A DNA stretch of 64,000 nt, from positions 53,439-117,438 of the forward strand of contig NZ_NFLH01000005.1 in the NCBI RefSeq assembly GCF_002160815.1, written 5' to 3'. This document shows, one piece after another, positions 1 to 8,604 of the stretch (within the stretch, counting starts at the first letter, position 1; each line of letters opens with the position of its first letter). The notes under the pieces were generated by a model. That model had not been told where the DNA came from. It searched no databases and worked only from the letters and a program-made list of their open reading frames with translations. The position numbers and the translations under genes are program-made. Origin of the DNA: Massilimicrobiota sp. An134 (GTDB taxonomy: Bacteria; Bacillota_I; Bacilli_A; Erysipelotrichales; Coprobacillaceae).

Positions 1-113
1 AAGGCTTGATTCGCAAGATTGATAGACATAAAAGAATTGCATTTATAGAAGTCTCATTATTAGGACAATCAAGAATTGTCCAAATCGCATTAGAAATTAT
101 TAAAAAAATATAA
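1..113 (+). CDS. loaP: C-terminal end of a NusG/LoaP-type antitermination factor (partial)
   Basis: Only the last 36 codons are present; the frame is open from base 3 to TAA at 111-113. The peptide contains KIDRHKRIAFIEVSLLG, the signature of the C-terminal KOW domain of NusG-family proteins, and ends in a LEIIKKI-like tail as LoaP proteins do. LoaP and RfaH-like NusG paralogues travel with RNA polymerase and let it read through terminators in long polysaccharide or antibiotic operons. Its place immediately before a 25-kb capsule operon fits that role. NusG itself is less likely because it normally sits beside secE and ribosomal protein genes. Family assignment is good; the LoaP subtype is inferred from context. 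Confidence 0.8.
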   Translation, partial: GLIRKIDRHKRIAFIEVSLLGQSRIVQIALEIIKKI

Positions 114-116
114 AAC

Positions 117-142
117 TCATATTTAACAATATGATTTTTTTT
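117..142 (+). terminator. Terminator-like hairpin after the antiterminator gene
   Basis: TCATAT (117-122) and ATATGA (129-134) form a 6-bp stem with a 6-nt loop, followed directly by eight T. The stem is AT-rich and weak. It lies between the antiterminator gene and the first capsule gene, so it could end the former's transcript or be a site that processive antitermination overrides. Confidence 0.55.
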
Positions 143-175
143 CGTATATAAAGACTTTGGTTATGGGGTGAAATA

Positions 176-796
176 ATGTACAAAAATGGAATAAAAAGAG
201 GTATAGATTTTGTATTATCATTTATAGGTTTAATTGTTTTAAGTCCTATTTTTCTTATCTTATGTATTTGGATTAAGTTAGATAGTAAAGGACCTATTCT
301 TTTTAAACAAAAAAGAATAGGAATTCATAAATCATATTTTAATATATATAAGTTTAGAACGATGTATATTGATACACCTAAAGATATGCCGACACATATG
401 TTATCTAATCCTGATCAATATATAACAAAAGCAGGAAAATTTTTAAGAAAAACTTCATTAGATGAATTGCCACAAATTATAAATATCTTAAAAGGTGAAA
501 TGGCTATTATTGGTCCAAGGCCAGCGCTATGGAATCAGGATGATTTAATAGCAGAAAGAGATAAATATCACGCTAATGATGTGAGACCAGGACTTACAGG
601 ATGGGCACAAATCAATGGTAGAGATGAACTGGAAATACCAGTAAAAGCGAAATTAGATGGAGAATACGTAAATCGTATCTCTTTTTTATTTGATATAAAA
701 TGCTTTTTTGGAACAATTACATCTGTTCTTAAGTCAGATGGTGTTGTTGAAGGAGGAACCGGAGAATTACATAAAAAGGATGGTGAATGCCTTTGA
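176..796 (+). CDS. Initiating sugar-phosphate transferase (monotopic phosphoglycosyl transferase)
   Basis: This 206-residue protein belongs to the bacterial sugar transferase family (PglC/EpsL/WcaJ core). It would move a sugar-1-phosphate from a UDP-sugar to undecaprenyl phosphate at the inner face of the membrane, the first step of repeat-unit assembly. Residues about 10-32 form the re-entrant membrane helix with SPIF, followed by the basic FKQKRIG motif, the LDELPQ catalytic Asp-Glu dyad (about 98-103) and GPRP. The length is that of the short form with no N-terminal membrane bundle. The gene opens the operon and overlaps the next by 10 nt. The donor sugar cannot be read from sequence; a FucNAc-pathway sugar or GlcNAc/GalNAc is plausible. 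Confidence 0.93.
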   Translation: MYKNGIKRGIDFVLSFIGLIVLSPIFLILCIWIKLDSKGPILFKQKRIGIHKSYFNIYKFRTMYIDTPKDMPTHMLSNPDQYITKAGKFLRKTSLDELPQIINILKGEMAIIGPRPALWNQDDLIAERDKYHANDVRPGLTGWAQINGRDELEIPVKAKLDGEYVNRISFLFDIKCFFGTITSVLKSDGVVEGGTGELHKKDGECL

Positions 797-1671
797 AAAA
801 GATTTTAATTACAGGAGCTAATAGTTATATTGGGGCTTTTTTTGAAAGTTATTTACAAAATAATTTTCCTAATGAATATCAAATTGATACGATTGATATG
901 ATTGATCCAAAATGGATGGATTGCAAATTTTACGGTTATGACACAATTTTTCATGTTGCAGGGATTGCACATGCGGATATAGGGCATGTCAGCGAAGAAC
1001 AAAAGAAGATGTATTATAAAGTTAATTGTGATTTAGCAGTAGAAACAGCAAAAAAGGCACAAAAAGAAGGAGTAAAACAATTCATTTATATGTCATCAAT
1101 TATTGTTTATGGTGAAAGTGCTCCTTTAGGTAAAAGTAAAATTATAACTAAACATACAAAACCAAATCCATCAAATTTTTATGGTGATAGTAAATTACAA
1201 GCGGATTTTCAATTAAATAAATTATCAAAAGATGATTTTAAAGTTTGTATAGTCAGACCACCTATGATTTATGGACCAGGCAGTAAGGGGAATTATCAAT
1301 TATTATCTAAACTAGCAAAGAAGTTGCCCATTTTTCCAAATATTAAAAATCAAAGAAGTATGTTATATGTGGGTAATTTGTGTTTTTACATTAAAGACAT
1401 TATTGATAAGAATAAAGAAGGAACATTCTTTCCTCAAAATGCTAAATATATATCAACATCAGAACTTGTTAAACAAATAGCATATGAACACCATAAGAAG
1501 ATTTATGTTACTCGATTATTAAATCCAGTAGTATACATATGCTCTAAGATTCCAGGAAAAGTAAGTGGTATGTGTAATAAAGCCTTTGGCAATATGGTTT
1601 ATGATATGGAAGATAACTTGGTAGAACAGTACGATTTTGTTCAATCAATTCATGAAACTGAGGTAAAGTAA
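787..1671 (+). CDS. NAD-dependent nucleotide-sugar epimerase/reductase
   Basis: This 294-residue protein is an extended short-chain dehydrogenase. The N terminus has a Rossmann glycine motif, GANSYIG (about 9-15), then FHVAGIAH, and the catalytic motif appears as YGDSK (Tyr-x3-Lys, about 136). Relatives in capsule loci include 4-keto reductases and epimerases beside the initiating transferase. It overlaps the previous gene and is followed after 1 nt by a WbuB-like transferase. It probably modifies a UDP-HexNAc, but the substrate is unknown; UDP-glucose 4-epimerase itself is less likely because the C-terminal part is short and divergent. Confidence 0.85.
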   Translation: MPLKKILITGANSYIGAFFESYLQNNFPNEYQIDTIDMIDPKWMDCKFYGYDTIFHVAGIAHADIGHVSEEQKKMYYKVNCDLAVETAKKAQKEGVKQFIYMSSIIVYGESAPLGKSKIITKHTKPNPSNFYGDSKLQADFQLNKLSKDDFKVCIVRPPMIYGPGSKGNYQLLSKLAKKLPIFPNIKNQRSMLYVGNLCFYIKDIIDKNKEGTFFPQNAKYISTSELVKQIAYEHHKKIYVTRLLNPVVYICSKIPGKVSGMCNKAFGNMVYDMEDNLVEQYDFVQSIHETEVK

Positions 1672-1672
1672 T

Positions 1673-2866
1673 ATGAAGATTCTTATTATATCTCAGTATT
1701 TTTATCCTGAAAACTTTAGAATCAATGATTTAGCTATAGAATTAAAAACAAGAGGTCACGAAGTATCAGTTCTTACTGGTTTACCAAATTATCCTTCTGG
1801 AGAGTATTATTCTGGTTATTCAAAAAATAAAAATTGCGATGAGATATGGTTTGATATTCCTATTTATCGTTGTAAACTTCGCCCTAGAAAAACTGGTTCT
1901 GTAAATTTGATAAGAAATTATTTAAGTTTTGTTATTGAGGCTAATAAAAAAATCAAAGAAATTGAAAATCAAGATTTTGATTTAATATATGTTTTTGAAG
2001 TATCGCCAATAACAGTAGCTTTGCCTGCTATTAAGTTTAAAAAGAAAAAGAATATTCCAATCGTTATAAATATTCAAGATTTATGGCCAGAAAATATTGT
2101 AGCAGTTACTGGGATAACTAATCTGATCATTATTGGATTAATAAATAAAATGGTCAACTATATATATAAGCATTGTGATCTTATTTTAACTGCTAGCCCT
2201 AGTTTTGTAGATAAAATTAAAGAAAGAATTAAAAATAAAGATAAAGTTAAATATTGGCCACAGTATTCAATTGTAAGTAAAACTAAGGAAGATATATCTC
2301 TATATAATAGGGATTTTTTCAATATTGTTTTTACTGGGAATATTGGAGAAGCTCAGGGAATTGATTTAGCAATAGAGGCAGCTAACGTATTAAAAGATGA
2401 GAAAATATGTTGGCATTTTGTTGGTGATGGACGAAATAAAGATAAATTAGAAAAAATGGTAAAAGATTACAAAATTACTGATAAAGTAATTTTTTATGGA
2501 TTTCATCCTGAAGAAGAAATTCCAAAGTTCTTAAAAAATGCTGATGCAGCACTTTTAATTCTTAAGCCAAATCCTATTTTTGAAATGACAATACCTGCTA
2601 AACTACAAACATATTTGTCATGTGGAGTTCCTATACTTGGTTGTGTAAGTGGTGAAGGTAGACGGATTATTGAAGAGTCTCAAGCTGGAATTGTTAGTGA
2701 AGAAATATCTGTAGATGCATTAGTCAAAGCGTGCCGTAAATTTGTTTGTTTGAATTCTGAAGGCTTAGATAAATATAAGGATAAAGCTTATCAATACGGA
2801 GAAGAAAATTTTAATAAATTAGAACTAATTTCTAGATTAGAAAAAATGTTGGAGGAAATAGTATGA
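1673..2866 (+). CDS. Glycosyltransferase family 4, WbuB-like (candidate L-FucNAc transferase)
   Basis: This 397-residue GT-B enzyme starts with KILIISQYFYPENFRIND and carries LPNYPSG, both characteristic of WbuB-type transferases. A C-terminal GT4 donor-binding domain includes the FTGNIGEAQG segment (about residue 220) and a late acidic region. WbuB proteins are the proposed L-FucNAc transferases of O-antigen and capsule loci and usually sit beside the UDP-L-FucNAc genes. Here capE follows with a 4-nt overlap, which supports the same acceptor step. It is cytoplasmic and acts on undecaprenyl-linked intermediates. The sugar specificity is inferred from family and neighbour. Confidence 0.88.
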   Translation: MKILIISQYFYPENFRINDLAIELKTRGHEVSVLTGLPNYPSGEYYSGYSKNKNCDEIWFDIPIYRCKLRPRKTGSVNLIRNYLSFVIEANKKIKEIENQDFDLIYVFEVSPITVALPAIKFKKKKNIPIVINIQDLWPENIVAVTGITNLIIIGLINKMVNYIYKHCDLILTASPSFVDKIKERIKNKDKVKYWPQYSIVSKTKEDISLYNRDFFNIVFTGNIGEAQGIDLAIEAANVLKDEKICWHFVGDGRNKDKLEKMVKDYKITDKVIFYGFHPEEEIPKFLKNADAALLILKPNPIFEMTIPAKLQTYLSCGVPILGCVSGEGRRIIEESQAGIVSEEISVDALVKACRKFVCLNSEGLDKYKDKAYQYGEENFNKLELISRLEKMLEEIV

Positions 2867-3906
2867 CACAATTCAAAGATAAAACATTAATGATTACTGG
2901 TGGAACAGGATCATTTGGAAATGCTGTATTAAACAGATTTTTAGAAACAGATATTAAAGAAATTAGAGTATTTAGTAGAGATGAATTAAAGCAAGATAAC
3001 ATGAGACATGAATATCAAGCAAAATATCCTGATACATTTCATAAATTAAAATTCTATATTGGTGATGTTAGAGATATTCAATCGATTAAAAATGCGATGC
3101 ATGGGGTTGATTATGTCTATCATGCAGCAGCATTAAAACAGGTTCCATCATGTGAATTTTTCCCAATTGAAGCTGTCAAAACAAACGTATTAGGTACAGA
3201 AAATGTATTAACTGCAGCAATTGAATGTGGTGTTAAAAGAGTTGTATGTTTAAGTACGGATAAAGCAGCTTATCCAGTAAATGCTATGGGGACAAGTAAG
3301 GCAATGATGGAAAAAGTTATCGTTGCGAAAAGTAGAACAGTTGATCCAGAAAAAACAGCAATTATGTGTACAAGATATGGAAATGTTCTAGCGTCAAGAG
3401 GATCTGTAGTACCACTATTCATTAATCAAATTAAAGAAGGAAATGTACTAACTGTGACTGAGCCAACAATGACACGTTTTGTTATGACATTAGAAGAAGC
3501 AGTAGATTTAGTATTGTTTGCTTTTGAAAATGGTGAATCTGGTGATATTTTTGTTCAAAAAGCACCAGCTTGTACAATTGACGTATTAGCACAAGCAGTC
3601 AAAGAATTATTCAAAGTTGATAATGAAATCAAAGTGATTGGAATTAGGCATGGTGAAAAAATGTATGAAACATTGCTTACAGATGAAGAATGTGCTAATG
3701 CTATTGATTTAGGTGATTTCTATAAAGTCCCAGCAGACAAGAGAGATTTAAATTATGATAAATATTTCTTTGAAGGAATGAAAGTAAATACTTTAACACA
3801 GTTTAATTCTAACAATACAGCATTAATGAGTGTGGAAGAAGTTAAAAACAAATTATTAGAAGTACCATTAGTTAGAGAAGAATTAGAAGCTTGGGAGAAT
3901 AAGTAA
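2863..3906 (+). CDS. capE: UDP-GlcNAc 4,6-dehydratase/5-epimerase (CapE/FnlA type)
   Basis: This 347-residue SDR enzyme performs the first step of UDP-L-FucNAc synthesis, making a UDP-4-keto-6-deoxy-HexNAc from UDP-GlcNAc. It has the cofactor loop GGTGSFG (about 14-20), the SRDELKQD motif shared by FlaA1/CapE proteins, and STDKAAYPVNAMGTSK around residues 131-146. In this last motif Met replaces the usual catalytic Tyr of YxxxK, the hallmark of CapE/FnlA as against PseB/FlaA1 enzymes. The partner reductase capF and epimerase capG are also in the operon but 19 kb downstream. Start ATG 2863 follows GGAGG. Confidence 0.93.
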   Translation: MTQFKDKTLMITGGTGSFGNAVLNRFLETDIKEIRVFSRDELKQDNMRHEYQAKYPDTFHKLKFYIGDVRDIQSIKNAMHGVDYVYHAAALKQVPSCEFFPIEAVKTNVLGTENVLTAAIECGVKRVVCLSTDKAAYPVNAMGTSKAMMEKVIVAKSRTVDPEKTAIMCTRYGNVLASRGSVVPLFINQIKEGNVLTVTEPTMTRFVMTLEEAVDLVLFAFENGESGDIFVQKAPACTIDVLAQAVKELFKVDNEIKVIGIRHGEKMYETLLTDEECANAIDLGDFYKVPADKRDLNYDKYFFEGMKVNTLTQFNSNNTALMSVEEVKNKLLEVPLVREELEAWENK

Positions 3907-4736
3907 TGGCAGATTTAACAACTATTATTTTAACCTATAATGAAGAAAAGAATATTGCTAATGCAATTAATTCTGTAAAAGAAATCTCAAAAACAATTGT
4001 TGTTGTTGACAGTTATTCAAATGATCGAACTGTAGAAATAGCCGAATATTTAGGTGCAAAAGTAATTCAACATGAATTTATTAATCAGGCAAAACAATTT
4101 ATTTATGCAATTGAGACATTAAAAATAAATACACAATGGATTATGCGTTTAGATGCAGACGAAATGATTTCAATTGAAGCCTCTAAAGAAATTGAGAAAA
4201 TTTGTAAAGAAAATAAAGATACTGATATTAATGGGATAGTTGTTAGATTTGAGGTTAATTTTTTAGGGAAGTCTCTAAAACATGGTGGTATATATCCATT
4301 TAAAAAAATGATTGTTTATAAAAAAGATAAAGGATATATGGAAGATAGAGCTATGGATGAACATATCATTCTTAGTGAGGGCAAATCGATTGAATTAAAA
4401 AACGATTCATTTCATAAAGATTATAAAGATTTGTTTTCATGGATTGATAAACATAATAAATATTCATCTAGAGAAGTTGAGGATTACTTTAATAATAACA
4501 ATATTGAAAGCAAAAAGCTTAACAAATCAGCAAAAATTAAAAGATTTGTGAAAATGAGTATCTATTATAAATTGCCATTAGGAACAAGAGCACATTTATA
4601 TTTTTTATATAGATATTACTTTAAATTAGGATTTCTAGATGGAAAAGAAGGTAAAATCTTTGCTTTTATGCAAGCGTATTGGTATAGATTTTTAGTAGAT
4701 GCAAAAATTTTAGAACAGGAGAAAAAAATTGACTAA
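3906..4736 (+). CDS. Glycosyltransferase family 2 (WaaE-like)
   Basis: This 276-residue GT-A enzyme begins TTIILTYNEEKNI and contains VVVDSYSNDRT (about 31-41) and the metal-binding motif RLDADE (about 79-84), which together define GT2 proteins of the WaaE/KdtX subgroup. The C-terminal part has amphipathic, Arg/Lys-rich and hydrophobic stretches typical of membrane association. It would add one sugar to the lipid-linked repeat unit. The ATG shares a base with the stop of capE, so the two are coupled. The acceptor and donor are unknown. Confidence 0.9.
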   Translation: MADLTTIILTYNEEKNIANAINSVKEISKTIVVVDSYSNDRTVEIAEYLGAKVIQHEFINQAKQFIYAIETLKINTQWIMRLDADEMISIEASKEIEKICKENKDTDINGIVVRFEVNFLGKSLKHGGIYPFKKMIVYKKDKGYMEDRAMDEHIILSEGKSIELKNDSFHKDYKDLFSWIDKHNKYSSREVEDYFNNNNIESKKLNKSAKIKRFVKMSIYYKLPLGTRAHLYFLYRYYFKLGFLDGKEGKIFAFMQAYWYRFLVDAKILEQEKKID

Positions 4737-5540
4737 TAGACTTATAAATAATATAACTTCATATAAAAATCTATATATATCTAAGGAAGAGATATTAATA
4801 TTAAAAGCTTTAGCTATTTTTTTTATCATTATTCTTAAGTTTTAAATGGATTGAATATTTTTGTTTAGGTTTTATAGATGTGCTAATTTTTATGTTTTTA
4901 TCAGGATATGGTTTAACAGAATTGTATCAAAAAAGTAAATTATTTAAATGATTTTTTTAACATTGGTTAAAATTTTAATTCTATTTTGGTTAGTAGACAT
5001 CTTATATTTGTTAATTGGTGTTAAGATACTACAAAATTTTAACTTATTACATATTATAGATATATTAGCATTTGATACAACAATGTGGTATATATAGTTT
5101 AATACATAGTATTTTATTTTATATTTAAATATACTGCTACTAATAATAAAATACTTTTACTAATAGTATTTATTTTTTATAAAAAAGAAAAGGCTATTTT
5201 TGGTCTAAAAATAAAAAAATAATTATACCATATTAATATTGTTTTTTTACTTTTATATATGGAGTACAGGGTAGAAAAGATCCGAGATTTTATCAAATAA
5301 TAATGAGAATTTTTGCTAGCATTTTTTTATCATAATATTGATATACTTGGATGTTTTTCTAAAAATAGAAAATAGTATAATTAAGTATGTAGGCAAAATT
5401 TGTTTTTTTATCTATTTGGTACATTATAAAGTTTTAATAAGCTTGTTTGGAACGGGATAATTTTAGATTAATCTTGAAGGTTATTCTTACATTATTATTT
5501 ATTTTATTTTTTTAGTTTTATAGAAAATATAGTAACAAGT
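4729..5540 (+). pseudogene. Decayed acyltransferase-3 family gene (OatA/OafA type)
   Basis: No long frame survives, but fragments in different frames spell an acyltransferase-3 protein in order. A TTG-started piece at 4729 gives LKALAIFFIII. At about 4840-4955 there is FMFLSGYGLTELYQKS, the family's LSGYGL helix. At about 4948-5095 there is LVKILILFWLVDILYLLIG, ending in TTMWYI. At about 5385-5450 there is KYVGKICFFIYLVHYKVL, the C-terminal 'GkiSyeiYLvH' signature. At least four frameshifts or stops separate them. The intact protein would have O-acetylated the exported glycan at the membrane. The neighbouring genes are intact, so loss of this modification looks recent. Confidence 0.82.
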
Positions 5541-5565
5541 TTGATTATAGTGGGAGGCGATTAAA

Positions 5566-6699
5566 ATCGAAAAAAGAAAAATTTTAATTCTAACAGGACG
5601 TTATTTACCAGGACATAAAGATGGTGGACCATTAAGAACTTTAATAAATTTAACCAATGCTTTGGGCGATGATTATGAATTTTATATAGCGTGTTATGAT
5701 AGAGATCATGGAGATATAGAGCCATATAAAAATATAATTAACAATGAATGGAATAGTGTTGGAAAGGCAAAGGTTTGGTATGTTCAACCAAATAAGTTTA
5801 CGAATAAGATGATTTTAAGCTTATCGAAAGATAAAAATCTTATTTATTTGACAAGTTTTTATGAAGAATATGGATATAAAACACTATATTTAAAAAAACT
5901 AAATAAAATTTCATGTCCGGTAGTTATTGCATCTATGGGAATTTTCTCTAAAGAAGCACTTGCTCATAAATCTTTAAAAAAGAAAATATTTATTACAGGA
6001 TGTAAACTATTGAGGCTGTTTAAAAATATTACATGGTCAGTAACATCTGTGTTAGAAGCGGAAGATTTAAAAAAAATTATAGGAAAGAAGTCTATATATA
6101 TTATAGCAGAAGATCTTCCAAGAACCAGTGTTCCTGGAAGAATAAAAAAAAATGATAAAGTTTTAAAAGTTTGCTTTCTGTCAAGAATTTGTGAACATAA
6201 AGGGTTAGATATTGTCATAGAGGTACTTTCTAGAATTGAAGACAAAAATATAGAATTTTCAATTTTTGGTCCAATTCAAGATTCAAATTATTGGAATGAT
6301 TGTCTGAAAAAATTAAATCATTTAAATCTTATATGGGCATATAAAGGTGATGTCCAATCTGATAATGTCCAAAATATACTTTCTACTCAAGATGTTTTAA
6401 TGCTTCCTACAAAAAGTGAGAACTATGGACATGTAATATTTGAAGCATTATCAGTAGGATGTATTCCTATTATTAGTGATAAAACTCCTTGGAATATTAT
6501 AAAAACTAAAGATGCTGGTTATGTTGTATCACGTACAATAGAGTCATTTGAATTAGCTTTATTAGATTATATGAATTTAAGTGACAAAGAGAAAAATAAA
6601 ATCATAGATGAAGCAATAAAATTAGCTAAAGATAAAGTTAAACAATCAAAAGAGAATACTGGATATAGAGATATTTTTGAATTGAGAGGGAATAGATGA
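5566..6699 (+). CDS. Glycosyltransferase family 4 with an apparent ATC start
   Basis: The reading frame is open from the TAG at 5548-5550. The peptide from 5566 reads EKRKILILTGRYLPGHKDGG, the normal GT4 N terminus with its Gly-Gly turn, so the protein must begin near here; a start at the internal TTG 5662 would remove the first beta strand. A good ribosome site GGGAGG (5552-5557) is 8 nt before ATC 5566 and no ATG, GTG or TTG is available in frame. Either ATC is used or a G-to-C change has damaged an ATG. The C-terminal half has the GT4 donor site (FEALSVGCIPII). The product would be 377 residues and adds one sugar. The next gene overlaps by 4 nt. Confidence 0.8.
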   Translation: MEKRKILILTGRYLPGHKDGGPLRTLINLTNALGDDYEFYIACYDRDHGDIEPYKNIINNEWNSVGKAKVWYVQPNKFTNKMILSLSKDKNLIYLTSFYEEYGYKTLYLKKLNKISCPVVIASMGIFSKEALAHKSLKKKIFITGCKLLRLFKNITWSVTSVLEAEDLKKIIGKKSIYIIAEDLPRTSVPGRIKKNDKVLKVCFLSRICEHKGLDIVIEVLSRIEDKNIEFSIFGPIQDSNYWNDCLKKLNHLNLIWAYKGDVQSDNVQNILSTQDVLMLPTKSENYGHVIFEALSVGCIPIISDKTPWNIIKTKDAGYVVSRTIESFELALLDYMNLSDKEKNKIIDEAIKLAKDKVKQSKENTGYRDIFELRGNR

Positions 6700-7442
6700 A
6701 AAAACTAATTATTATATATTATCATGATATTGTAGAAAGTGGAAAAGGATATAGTTATCAAAAAGTAGAAAAAGAACATTTTGAAAGTCAAATGAAATAT
6801 TTGAATGATAATGGGTATCAATCCATATTATTTGAAGATATGGAAAAACCTTTACCAAATAAAGCCGTTTTAGTTACATTTGATGATGGATTTAAGTCGG
6901 TTTATGAAAATGCCGTACCAATCATGGAAAAATATAATATTAAAGGTAATATATTTTTACCTACAAAGTATCTAGAGGAGAAAAATCCATATTTTATGTC
7001 ATGGGATGTAATAAAAAAATTATGTGATACTAAAAATTTTTCCGTTGCAGCACATACACATGAACATGTGGACATACGAACTTTGGACGATAAATCAATG
7101 AATGAAGAAATAATAAAAAGTGAGTATTTATTTGAAAAAAGATTAAATGTTCATGTAAATGCCTTTTGTATGCCTTATGGTAAATATGATTATAAAAGTA
7201 TAAAAAAATTGAAAAAAAATAAAAAATATAAATTTATTTTTGCTTCTTTTTATGGGCATGCTAAGGTAAGAAATTTAGATAATAAATTACTACCTAGAAT
7301 AGGAATTTCAAATGATGATACTTTAGAAGTTTTTGAAAAAAAATTACAAGGAAAATTAAATTGGAAAGGAATTATTCAAAAGCTAAGACTTGAAATCGAA
7401 AATTGGAAAGGAGAAAGGATTAATCAATATGACATTGATTGA
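6696..7442 (+). CDS. Polysaccharide deacetylase family protein (NodB domain)
   Basis: This 248-residue protein has the NodB-fold motifs TFDDGF (about 61-66, catalytic Asp and metal Asp) and HTHEHVD (about 117-123, metal His residues), plus a later PYGKYD. The family removes N-acetyl groups from HexNAc residues. There is no signal peptide or membrane anchor, so unlike PgaB/IcaB it would act inside the cell, on the lipid-linked repeat or a sugar precursor. It overlaps the previous gene by ATGA and is followed after 13 nt by a GT4 gene. The substrate is unknown. Confidence 0.88.
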   Translation: MKKLIIIYYHDIVESGKGYSYQKVEKEHFESQMKYLNDNGYQSILFEDMEKPLPNKAVLVTFDDGFKSVYENAVPIMEKYNIKGNIFLPTKYLEEKNPYFMSWDVIKKLCDTKNFSVAAHTHEHVDIRTLDDKSMNEEIIKSEYLFEKRLNVHVNAFCMPYGKYDYKSIKKLKKNKKYKFIFASFYGHAKVRNLDNKLLPRIGISNDDTLEVFEKKLQGKLNWKGIIQKLRLEIENWKGERINQYDID

Positions 7443-7455
7443 TTAATATTAATAT

Positions 7456-8604
7456 ATGAAAGTATTATATATTTCGGGGATGTATCCAACACCAGTATAT
7501 CCTCAAAAAGGTATTTTTTGTCATGAGCAGGTAAAAGCTTTAAAACAGGTAAATGTAGATGTCGATGTTATTGTTCCAATAACAATTTATGATAAAGAGG
7601 TTAAACAAAAAGTTTGGGATTATGAAGGAGTAAAAATTAAATATATTCGTTTTTTTAAATTACCCGGAGTAAAAAGATATGAAAATATTGGTAAATTCTT
7701 ATACTTTTCATTAATATTATCTGGAATTAATTTTAAGAAATATGATGTTATTCATGCAGATGCACCATTACCAGCAGGTGATGCTGCATTAAGATTATCT
7801 AAAAAGTATCAAATACCATTTATAGTACATGGTCACGGTCTTGATGTTTTTTTTGATGTCAGTTATAAAAACGCTCCTAATTGTCAGAAAATTATTGAAT
7901 GTTGCATGAAAGTATATGAAGGAGCAGATGCAATTGTTGGAGTTAGTCAAAAAGTAATAAATTGTATTCAAGAACGTATGGATATCCAAAAAAAAAGTTA
8001 TGTTGTTTTTAATGGGGTTGATGTAAATAAATTTTATCCAACTGATAAAATTACAAAAGAAAAGTACATTTTAGCAGTAGGTAATTTAATATCAATAAAG
8101 GGTCATGATGATACTATTAATGCTTTTGCTAAATTAGTAAATAGTGGAGTGACAAATATACGACTAAAAATTGCAGGTAGGGGTCCATTAGAATTAGAAC
8201 TTAAAAGATTAACTGTGGAACTTGGTATTTCTAAATATGTGGATTTTTTAGGATATGTGCCATATGAAAAAATTGCAGAATTAATGAGAAATGCATTTTT
8301 ATTTTGTTTGCCATCTTGGTATGAAGCATTGGGATGTGTATATTTAGAAGCAATGGCTTGCGGAATACCAACTATAGGTTGTTATGATAATGGTATTGAT
8401 GAAATAATAACAGATGGTGTAAATGGATTTTTGGTACATGGAAAACATTATTGTGAAATTTACAATAAATTATTAATGATTGAACATAATATTTATTCTG
8501 AGGTGTCAAAAAATGCAAGAAAAACAGTAGAAAAACAGTATACATGGCTGGATTCTGCAAGAAAATTATATGATATTTATCAGGATGTAGTGAGGAATTG
8601 TTAA
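7456..8604 (+). CDS. Glycosyltransferase family 4
   Basis: This 382-residue GT-B enzyme begins KVLYISGMYPTP, with the acceptor-side motif GIFCHEQVKAL (about 20-30). It contains VHGHGLDVF and VGVSQ, typical of the N-terminal domain, and LPSWYEALGCVYLEAMACG (about 280-298), the donor-binding E-x7-E region. It would transfer one sugar onto the growing repeat unit at the cytoplasmic membrane face. Sugar specificity cannot be read. It lies between the deacetylase gene and an acyltransferase gene in the same operon. Confidence 0.9.
   Translation: MKVLYISGMYPTPVYPQKGIFCHEQVKALKQVNVDVDVIVPITIYDKEVKQKVWDYEGVKIKYIRFFKLPGVKRYENIGKFLYFSLILSGINFKKYDVIHADAPLPAGDAALRLSKKYQIPFIVHGHGLDVFFDVSYKNAPNCQKIIECCMKVYEGADAIVGVSQKVINCIQERMDIQKKSYVVFNGVDVNKFYPTDKITKEKYILAVGNLISIKGHDDTINAFAKLVNSGVTNIRLKIAGRGPLELELKRLTVELGISKYVDFLGYVPYEKIAELMRNAFLFCLPSWYEALGCVYLEAMACGIPTIGCYDNGIDEIITDGVNGFLVHGKHYCEIYNKLLMIEHNIYSEVSKNARKTVEKQYTWLDSARKLYDIYQDVVRNC

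Noticed and set aside
5964..6245. Minus-strand open frame within the GT4 gene
   Set aside because: It is a shadow of the plus-strand coding sequence with no ribosome site or recognisable motif.
6696..7442. Deacetylase as a secreted PgaB/IcaB-type enzyme of a PNAG system
   Set aside because: There is no signal peptide and no PNAG synthase in the window; the locus is Wzx/Wzy type.
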